Source of the DNA: Chlorobiota bacterium
GTDB lineage: Bacteria; Bacteroidota; Chlorobiia; Chlorobiales; Chlorobiaceae
NCBI GenBank assembly: GCA_016866305.1
Contig: VGMX01000008.1
Coordinates: 1 to 64,000 of the forward strand
Length of the DNA stretch: 64,000 bases
Reading direction: 5' to 3'
In this document: positions 58,376-64,000 of the stretch, in pieces
Layout of the letters: every line of letters begins with the position of its first letter
Position numbering within the stretch: the stretch's first letter is position 1
Position numbers and translations under genes: made by a program
Notes under the pieces: model-generated
What the model saw: only the letters and a program-made list of their open reading frames with translations
What the model was told of the DNA's origin: nothing
Database searches by the model: none

Positions 58376-58867
58376 TTATTTTGCAAGGCGGCATTCGCAG
58401 GTTTCAACCGCGCATTTTCCGAAAACCTGGAGGCTGAAACTTTCCAGTTCGAACCCGTTGTGCAGGCAGAGCTTTACGAGCAGTTCCGCAAGCTCGTCGC
58501 TGGTGACTTCAACCACTTTGCCGCACTGTTCGCAGATGATGTGCAGGTGGTTGGCCACACCGTGCGATTTTTCGTAGTGCGTATGTTTGTGGCCGAGATC
58601 GATTTTGGTGACCAGATGGCATTTCAAAAGCAGGTCGAGCGTGTGATAAACCGTTGCCCTTGATATGCTCACCCCCTTTTTTTTCAGCCTGACAAAGATT
58701 TCATCGGCATCGAGATGACTGCCCGACCGGTAAAGCTCCCTCAGCACAACAAGCCGTTCGGTTGTGCACCGCATCCCGTGTTCCTTCATGTAAGCCTTGA
58801 AAAGCGTCTCGGCCTGGACGAGTCGTTCGCTGTTTTCCTTCCGGTTTTGTGAGAGCTGTTGCGTCAT
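58376..58867 (-). CDS. Fur family transcriptional regulator
   Basis: The 163-residue protein is a Fur-superfamily repressor. The winged-helix region is in RCTTERLVVLRELYRSGSHLDADEIFVRLKKKG (shown by RCTTERLVVLREL and HLDADEIF, about 32-65), with ATVYHTLDLLLK as recognition helix. The metal-binding region has HKHTHYEKSHGVANHLHIICEQCGK (HKHTHYE and CEQC, about 98-122), and CAVETCEC near the C-terminus makes two CxxC-type zinc sites. Fur, PerR and Zur cannot be separated without alignment. The ATG at 58867 was chosen over an unconserved upstream extension. A 326-nt gap separates it from def. Confidence 0.92.
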   Translation of the reverse strand: MTQQLSQNRKENSERLVQAETLFKAYMKEHGMRCTTERLVVLRELYRSGSHLDADEIFVRLKKKGVSISRATVYHTLDLLLKCHLVTKIDLGHKHTHYEKSHGVANHLHIICEQCGKVVEVTSDELAELLVKLCLHNGFELESFSLQVFGKCAVETCECRLAK

Positions 58868-59063
58868 TGCGTTGCACGAGGGTACGGGTTGTATGAATAC
58901 CGGAAAATCCGGTTGCGATTCTCCGACAGGGCCGGTCACGGGCATCCCGCGCGAAATCATCTTTATAATACAGTAACAGCAAATTTAAGAAATTAGCACC
59001 GATAGTAAAGCAAATCAGCAGGCTGGCCGCTCCGGGGGCTCAGCCGGTCATCTTTTTTTTGCA

Positions 59064-59142
59064 GTTTTCCGCCGGAAAACCGTTATTTCCTTTCCGCCGG
59101 GAACCTTCGCAACTTTTTGTTTTTTTCCGCGGTTCGGGAAAA
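59064..59142. repeat. Three related inverted repeats in the fur-def intergenic region
   Basis: The 326-nt gap 58868-59193 holds no gene that I can support. Within it, GTTTTCC-GCC-GGAAAAC (59064-59080), TTTCCGCCGGGAA (59091-59103) and TTTTTTCCGC...CGGGAAAA (about 59121-59142) share the core TTTCCG...CGGAAA. The first two are 25 bp apart. A 14-nt tandem duplication (ACAGACCGGAATCC twice, about 59159-59186) lies just before the def ATG. Confidence 0.4.
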
Positions 59143-59193
59143 GAGTTTTGTTCTCAACACAGACCGGAATCCACAGACCGGAATCCATATACC

Positions 59194-59757
59194 ATGATCG
59201 TGCCGATTACTCTTTACAGTGACGAGGTTCTTCACAGGAAAGCGCTCCCGATCGAAGGGGTTGATGCCGATATCGAGGAACTGGTCGGCAGCATGTTTGA
59301 AACCATGTACAATGCTCCGGGAATCGGCCTTGCCGCTCCGCAGGTCGGGCGTTCGCTGCAGTTGCTTGTGGTCGATATTTCCTGCATGAAGGAGTATGCG
59401 GGGGCAAAGCCCATGGTGGTGATCAATCCCCGCATCATCGCTTCCGGAGGAGGGTATCTTGCAATGGAGGAGGGGTGTCTGAGTCTTCCCGGTGTACAGG
59501 GCGACGTGGTTCGTCCGGCTACGATCAATCTTCAATACAGGGATGAGCATTTCGAGGAACGCACCGGAGAATTCTCCGGCATGTTTGCCAGGGTGCTGCA
59601 GCACGAGATCGATCATCTTGAGGGGAGGCTCTTTGTCGACCGGCTGAAGAAAAGGGAGATGAGGAGAGCGAAAAAAGATCTCGACGCCCTGGTTTCCGGC
59701 CGGTTCAGCGCTTCATATCCGGTTGCTTCGGCTCCGGTAGCGGTAGCGCAGGCATAA
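59194..59757 (+). CDS. def: Peptide deformylase
   Basis: Def removes the formyl group from the N-terminal methionine of new proteins using Fe2+ or Zn2+. The ATG at 59194 gives 187 residues. All three motifs are present: GIGLAAPQVG (about 46-55), EEGCLSLPGV with the metal-binding Cys (about 92-101) and LQHEIDHLEGRLF with the HExxH (about 134-146). It is followed 43 nt downstream by fmt, which adds the formyl group to initiator tRNA, the standard def-fmt pairing. A longer reading from 59059 is unconserved. Confidence 0.97.
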   Translation: MIVPITLYSDEVLHRKALPIEGVDADIEELVGSMFETMYNAPGIGLAAPQVGRSLQLLVVDISCMKEYAGAKPMVVINPRIIASGGGYLAMEEGCLSLPGVQGDVVRPATINLQYRDEHFEERTGEFSGMFARVLQHEIDHLEGRLFVDRLKKREMRRAKKDLDALVSGRFSASYPVASAPVAVAQA

Positions 59758-59800
59758 TGACTGTGCAGCATTTCCAACTGTTTCCTGTCTCAGACCGTTC

Positions 59801-60751
59801 ATGAGAATCGTGTTTATGGGAACCCCTGATTTTGCGGTTCCCGCCCTGCAGCGAATTGCAAACGATGATCAGGGATTCGATATCGTACTTGTCGTTACCG
59901 GAAAAGACAAGCCGCGCCGGAAAAAGAGCACTCCCCCGGAACCCACGCCGCTCAAGCGGGCCGCACTTGAACTCGGCCTTCCCGTCTATGAAACCGATGA
60001 TCCTTCCGATCCGGAGTTTGCCGCCACGGTCGCTTCGGTAATGCCTGACGTGATCGTTGTCGCAGCCTTCCGCATTCTTCCGGCAGCGGTCTATACCCTG
60101 GCGCGTCTCGGCGCTTTCAACCTGCACGCTTCGCTGCTGCCGGCCTACAGGGGCGCGGCCCCCGTCAACTGGGCCATCATCCGGGGTGAATCGGTGACCG
60201 GCGTGACCACCTTTTTTCTGCAGGAGAAGGTCGATACCGGCAACATCATTCTCATGCAGGAGCTTGCGATTGCTCCGGACGACAACGCCACCATGCTTGC
60301 AGGAAAGCTCGCCCTTGCCGGGGCGGAGCTGGTTGTCGAGACCCTTCGGAAGATCGTCGCCGGGAATGTCGTTCTCCGTACCCAGGATGACCGTTTTGCC
60401 TCCAGAGCTCCGAAGCTCACCAGGGAGAACACCCGCATCCGGTGGAACACGCCTGCGGCAGCGGTCAGCTGCTTTGTCAGGGGACTGGCCATGAAGCCTT
60501 CGGCCTGGACAACGATTGGAGAAAGGGTCCTGAAGATTTTCAGGGCCGTGCCCTGCGGCGCCGCCTCCGGCGCCGGGTCCTGCGAGCCCGGCAGGGTGCT
60601 GATCCATGAGGGCAGGTTCCTTGTCGGTACCCTTGATGGCTGGATCGAGGTGCTGCAGTTGCAGCTCGAGGGCAAGAAGATAATGGATGCGTCAGAATTT
60701 CTCAGGGGTTTCCGCCAGGAGGAGTACCCCTCTCCTCTTGTCCTCTCGTAA
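59801..60751 (+). CDS. fmt: Methionyl-tRNA formyltransferase
   Basis: Fmt formylates Met-tRNA(fMet) with 10-formyltetrahydrofolate to allow bacterial initiation. The 316-residue protein begins MRIVFMGTPDFAVPALQRI. It contains the catalytic region FNLHASLLPAYRGAAPVNWAI (Asn/His of the active site, about 107-127, shown here by HASLLPAYRGAAP) and GVTTFFLQEKVDTG, and the C-terminal tRNA-binding domain (RVLIHEGRFLVGT, LQLEGKKIMDASEFLRG). It follows def in the same direction. Confidence 0.97.
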   Translation: MRIVFMGTPDFAVPALQRIANDDQGFDIVLVVTGKDKPRRKKSTPPEPTPLKRAALELGLPVYETDDPSDPEFAATVASVMPDVIVVAAFRILPAAVYTLARLGAFNLHASLLPAYRGAAPVNWAIIRGESVTGVTTFFLQEKVDTGNIILMQELAIAPDDNATMLAGKLALAGAELVVETLRKIVAGNVVLRTQDDRFASRAPKLTRENTRIRWNTPAAAVSCFVRGLAMKPSAWTTIGERVLKIFRAVPCGAASGAGSCEPGRVLIHEGRFLVGTLDGWIEVLQLQLEGKKIMDASEFLRGFRQEEYPSPLVLS

Positions 60752-60876
60752 TTGTCATGCCATCGCTTTATTTCGTATATTCCCACCTTGAAATACTGAT
60801 GCCTCTTCCCGTTGATGAGCCCACGGGACAACGGAAAGGGTCATCATGCAAACCGATGAAATAAAAAGTTTTTTTT

Positions 60877-62694
60877 ATGTCCCAGCCCTCTTCGGAAGTG
60901 AGCCACACGCGCAACTTCTGCATCATTGCACATATCGATCATGGTAAATCCACCCTTGCCGACAGGCTGCTCGAAGTGACCCATACGCTTGATCGCACCC
61001 AGATGAGTTCTGCGCAGGTGCTCGATGACATGGAGCTGGAAAAGGAACGGGGCATTACCATCAAGAGCCATGCCGTACAGATGAAATACCAGAAGGCCGG
61101 GGGCGAGGAGTACATCCTGAACCTTATCGATACGCCGGGGCACGTCGATTTCAGCTACGAGGTGTCCCGCTCGCTGGCGGCCTGCGAAGGTGCGCTGCTT
61201 GTTGTGGACGCCACCCAGGGCGTTGAGGCGCAAACCATCGCAAACCTGTATCTCGCCATCGAGGCCGGGCTCGAGATCATTCCGGTCATCAACAAGATCG
61301 ACCTGCCCTCTTCGGATGTCGAGGGAGTGGCCTCGCAGATTATCGACCTGATCGGTATCGACCGTGAGGATATTCTTCAGGTTTCAGCAAAGGCAGGCAC
61401 CGGTGTCGACGAGCTCATGGCAGCCATCATCATGCGTATTCCTGCTCCGGAAGATAACAAGCATCTTCCTTTGCGGGCGCTTATCTTCGATTCGGTCTTT
61501 GATCCGTATCGTGGAGCTGTTGTGTACCTCAGGATCGTGGACGGCGTGTTGCGCAAGGGTGACCGGGTGAAATTCTTTGCCAACGACAAACTCTATACAG
61601 CCGACGAGATCGGCACCATGAGTCTGAAGCGGCAGCCGAAAGAGGAGCTTGCTTCGGGCAACGTGGGTTACCTGATCTGCTCCATCAAGGATGTCAAGGA
61701 CGCCAAGGTGGGCGATACCGTCACTCTTGCCGATACTCCCGCCGCAGCGCCACTTTCCGGCTACAAGGATGTAAAGCCGATGGTGTACAGCGGGCTCTAC
61801 CCCGTAAACTCGAACGAGTTCGAGGATCTGCGCGAATCGCTTGAAAAACTTTCCCTGAACGACGCCTCGCTGGTCTACACTCCTGAAACCTCGGTTGCAC
61901 TCGGCTTCGGTTTCCGTTGCGGTTTTCTCGGACTCCTGCACATGGAGATCATCCAGGAAAGGCTGGAGCGCGAGTACAATGTCAACATCATCACCACGGT
62001 TCCGAATGTGGAGTACCGTGTCATCATGACGAATTCCGATATGGCGGTTGTGGACAACCCATCGAAGATGCCGGAAACATCGAGGATCGGCCACGTCGAG
62101 GAACCCTATGTGAGCATGCAGATCATCACGCTCTCGGAGTACATCGGCAATATCATGAAACTCGGCATGGAGCGCAGGGGCGAGTACCGGAACACCGACT
62201 ATCTCGACAGCACCAGGGTGAATATGCATTTCGAGTTTCCGCTTGCCGAAATCGTTTTCGACTTTCACGACAAGCTCAAGTCCATTTCCAAGGGGTACGC
62301 CTCGATGGACTACGAATATACCGGCTATCGTGAGTCCGACCTGGTCAAGCTCGACGTGCTGCTCAACGGAGAGCCGGTCGATGCGCTCTCGATTATCGTG
62401 CACCGTTCGAAAGCGTACGAGTGGGGTCGCAAGCTCTGTCAGAAGCTCAAAGGCATCATTCCCAAGCAGATGTACGAAGTGGCCATCCAGGCGGCCATCG
62501 GCAGCCGGGTCATTTCGAGGGAGACCATTTCGGCCATGCGCAAGAACGTGCTTGCCAAATGCTATGGAGGCGATATCAGCCGCAAGCGCAAGCTGCTTGA
62601 AAAGCAGAAGGAGGGCAAGAAGCGCATGAAGCAGGTCGGCAGGGTCGAGGTGCCGCAGGAGGCGTTCCTTGCCATTCTCAATATTGATGAGTAA
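60877..62694 (+). CDS. lepA: Elongation factor 4 (LepA GTPase)
   Basis: LepA is a translational GTPase related to EF-G, implicated in ribosome function or assembly under stress. The 605-residue protein has G1 [17 protein letters not shown] (about 17-33), the switch [13 protein letters not shown]3 [18 protein letters not shown]4 NKIDLPSSD and the LepA-specific C-terminal domain ([21 protein letters not shown], shown by [13 protein letters not shown]). It is full length. The leader 60752-60876 carries CCCGT/ACGGG (about 60799-60815), a weak hairpin. It is followed by lepB after a 240-nt gap with its own -10 element. Confidence 0.97.
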   Translation: MSQPSSEVSHTRNFCIIAHIDHGKSTLADRLLEVTHTLDRTQMSSAQVLDDMELEKERGITIKSHAVQMKYQKAGGEEYILNLIDTPGHVDFSYEVSRSLAACEGALLVVDATQGVEAQTIANLYLAIEAGLEIIPVINKIDLPSSDVEGVASQIIDLIGIDREDILQVSAKAGTGVDELMAAIIMRIPAPEDNKHLPLRALIFDSVFDPYRGAVVYLRIVDGVLRKGDRVKFFANDKLYTADEIGTMSLKRQPKEELASGNVGYLICSIKDVKDAKVGDTVTLADTPAAAPLSGYKDVKPMVYSGLYPVNSNEFEDLRESLEKLSLNDASLVYTPETSVALGFGFRCGFLGLLHMEIIQERLEREYNVNIITTVPNVEYRVIMTNSDMAVVDNPSKMPETSRIGHVEEPYVSMQIITLSEYIGNIMKLGMERRGEYRNTDYLDSTRVNMHFEFPLAEIVFDFHDKLKSISKGYASMDYEYTGYRESDLVKLDVLLNGEPVDALSIIVHRSKAYEWGRKLCQKLKGIIPKQMYEVAIQAAIGSRVISRETISAMRKNVLAKCYGGDISRKRKLLEKQKEGKKRMKQVGRVEVPQEAFLAILNIDE

Positions 62695-62895
62695 GGAGCA
62701 GGGGAACAGCAAGCGGTTTGCCGTGAGCCGGAAGAGGTGAGTGCCGGAAGGTCGATGCCGGGAGTCAGGAGCAAGGGGCTTTTTCCGGTTCCCGATGAAA
62801 ATTCGCCGGAACAGGAAAAAAAGAGCGTCAAAGCAATGGACTGAACCATGTACTGCGGATGGGAAAGAACGTCAAAGTGTGTATCCGTAAAACCT

Positions 62896-62901
62896 TATAA
62901 T
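62896..62901 (+). promoter_or_regulatory. Possible -10 element of a lepB promoter
   Basis: TATAAT lies 36 nt upstream of the chosen lepB GTG. No good -35 is present at 16-18 nt spacing, so this is a weak call. The rest of the 62695-62936 gap shows no gene or clear structure. Confidence 0.35.
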
Positions 62902-62936
62902 CAGTTTTCATTTTGAACAACCAGCAGGAAAAACCG

Positions 62937-63743
62937 GTGAAGAAACAGTCGAAGGAGTGGTTCGACGCGCTCGTGATAGCGGCCATTTTTGCCACCATTC
63001 TGAGGATATTTGTCGTTGAATCATACAGGATCCCCACCGGTTCGATGGAAAACACGCTGCTTGCCGGCGATTTTCTTTTCGTGAACAAATACGTGTACGG
63101 TGCGAAAGTGCCCTTTACCGATTATCGTCTTCCCAGGGTCGATTCCGTCAAACGGGGCGACGTCATCGTCTTCAAGTTTCCCAAGGACCGTTCACTGAAC
63201 TATATCAAGCGGTGTGTGGCGATCAGCGGAGATACCCTTGAAATCAGGGACCAGATGCTCTATGTGAACGGCAAGCCAACGCCGTTGCCCGAACATGCGC
63301 AGTTTATCGGCCAGAAAATGCCGGCAGGTGCAGCGGATTTTCAGATTTTTCCGGGGTTTTCAAATTTCAACAAGGATCATTACGGGCCGCTGCGCATACC
63401 ACGCAGGGGCGACGTGATCGGGCTTACCGCAAAGACCTATCAGCTTTACAGTTCACTTGTGGCAGACGAGGGGCATGATATATCGCTCAGGGGCGATCAG
63501 GTCTATGTGGACGGCGTTCCGGCAAAACAGTACACGGTGCAGGACAATTACTATTTTGCCATGGGTGACAACCGCGACAACAGCCTCGACAGTCGTTACT
63601 GGGGGTTTCTTCCTGCAAAGGATATCGTCGGCAGGGCCATTATGGTCTACTGGTCGTGGGATACAGGACACTCCCTGCTGCTTGATCCGATAGGAAAACT
63701 TGCATCGGTCAGGTGGCAGCGCACCGGCATGATGGTTCACTGA
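62937..63743 (+). CDS. lepB: Signal peptidase I
   Basis: LepB cleaves signal peptides of exported proteins at the outer face of the inner membrane. From the GTG at 62937, which follows AGGA at suitable distance, the protein has 268 residues; a TTG at 62913 would add eight residues. One membrane anchor (ALVIAAIFATILRIFVV) precedes the catalytic serine in RIPTGSMENTLLAGDFLFV and the general-base lysine in NYIKRCVAISGDTLEI. The family box MGDNRDNSLDSRYWGF is near the end. lepA lies upstream, as in E. coli. It converges on a partial gene, overlapping its 3' end by 7 nt. Confidence 0.95.
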   Translation: MKKQSKEWFDALVIAAIFATILRIFVVESYRIPTGSMENTLLAGDFLFVNKYVYGAKVPFTDYRLPRVDSVKRGDVIVFKFPKDRSLNYIKRCVAISGDTLEIRDQMLYVNGKPTPLPEHAQFIGQKMPAGAADFQIFPGFSNFNKDHYGPLRIPRRGDVIGLTAKTYQLYSSLVADEGHDISLRGDQVYVDGVPAKQYTVQDNYYFAMGDNRDNSLDSRYWGFLPAKDIVGRAIMVYWSWDTGHSLLLDPIGKLASVRWQRTGMMVH

Positions 63744-64000
63744 ACCTTCCGCTCCTCCTCCCGGATCCTGCTGCAGACAAGCGATGCGGATTCCCGGAGC
63801 CTCCGGCTGCTGAACAGCGTTTTTTCAAGCTCCGGAACAGCCATGTCGATCTTTTTGAGCCTCACGTGACGCCGCTCTGTGGCCGGACAGTTTTTGGTCG
63901 GGGTCAGCACGATCCGGCTGAGCGTGATGGCTTTCATGCTGAAATCCGGACGGATCGACCCGATTGTGATGGTATGGGTGTTTTCTCCTGAAAGGGGGTA
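63737..64000 (-). CDS. C-terminal part of an unidentified protein (cut by window edge)
   Basis: An open minus-strand frame runs from the right edge to a TGA at 63737-63739 without stops (87 codons). The C-terminal sequence includes SGENTHTITIGSIRPDFSM, then ITLSRIVLTPTKNCP and a basic, charged tail ending REEERKVQ. I do not recognise the family. An internal ATG at 63937 would give a 66-residue protein, but the open frame upstream of it suggests the gene continues beyond the window. It is convergent with lepB, overlapping by 7 nt. Confidence 0.6.
   Translation of the reverse strand, partial: YPLSGENTHTITIGSIRPDFSMKAITLSRIVLTPTKNCPATERRHVRLKKIDMAVPELEKTLFSSRRLRESASLVCSRIREEERKVQ

Noticed and set aside
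61384-62712. Long minus-strand open frame (442 codons) over lepA
   Set aside because: Fully antisense to a canonical LepA; composition and absence of motifs mark it as a shadow. The same applies to the 395-codon frame over proS at 40260-41447.

Overview
The window comes from a green sulfur bacterium (Chlorobiaceae, phylum Chlorobi/Chlorobiota). The decisive marker is a complete Fenna-Matthews-Olson bacteriochlorophyll a protein gene (fmoA, 31229-32329, minus strand). A thioredoxin-reductase-like ferredoxin-NADP reductase, menA, two MEP isoprenoid genes (dxs, ispE) and a BchE-like radical SAM gene fit the same assignment. Genus cannot be fixed from sequence reading alone. The DNA is gene-dense, moderately GC-rich and compositionally even. 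I found no rRNA, tRNA, CRISPR array, insertion sequence, integrase or prophage gene.

Layout. 1-6.5 kb: pdxJ (cut by the left edge), mutS2, the pgsA-pgpA phospholipid pair, dxs and a YjbQ-family gene. 6.5-13 kb: a GH13 alpha-amylase-like gene, then ackA, a phosphoketolase gene with a +1 frameshift near its 3' end, and corA. 13-16 kb: a UPF0114 membrane protein, a CIA30-domain protein, a YpfJ-type metallopeptidase and hisF. 16-22 kb: a six-gene plus-strand run (small Cys-rich protein, ferredoxin-NADP reductase, menA, aguB, Ste24-like protease, aguA). 21.8-22.4 kb: two tandem copies of a structured small RNA matching my recollection of the Chlorobi-1 motif, each with its own terminator and each preceded by a -24/-12 (sigma-54) promoter signature. 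22.4-31 kb: mdh, rpmA, rplU, a membrane protein, mutS, a radical SAM gene, an ABC exporter and a MerR-like regulator. 31-36 kb: fmoA, lnt, a sigma-54 activator lacking a receiver domain, and a SPOR-domain protein. 36-42 kb: ispE, a nitrilase-fold hydrolase next to an NCS2 permease, a peroxiredoxin behind an IscR-type palindrome, proS and a DUF4412-like protein. 42-47 kb: prmC and the hrcA-grpE-dnaJ heat-shock operon. 47-56 kb: a flavodoxin/PCP_red fusion, gap, mpl, a DegT-type aminotransferase, an MFS transporter, a LolD-type ATPase, proA and proB. 56-64 kb: a CPA2 antiporter, a Fur-family regulator, def-fmt, lepA, lepB and a partial gene at the right edge.

Most genes are core metabolism and housekeeping. 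The most interesting unexplained signal is the pair of small RNA genes with conserved -24/-12 promoters, in a window that also encodes a candidate sigma-54 activator. Other points worth checking are the phosphoketolase frameshift that joins it in frame to corA, the IscR/Rrf2-like operator before the peroxiredoxin gene, and the flavodoxin/PCP_red fusion. Initiation codons were chosen by family length, Shine-Dalgarno match and overlap. Several carry only weak ribosome-binding sites, so some starts may be off by a few codons.
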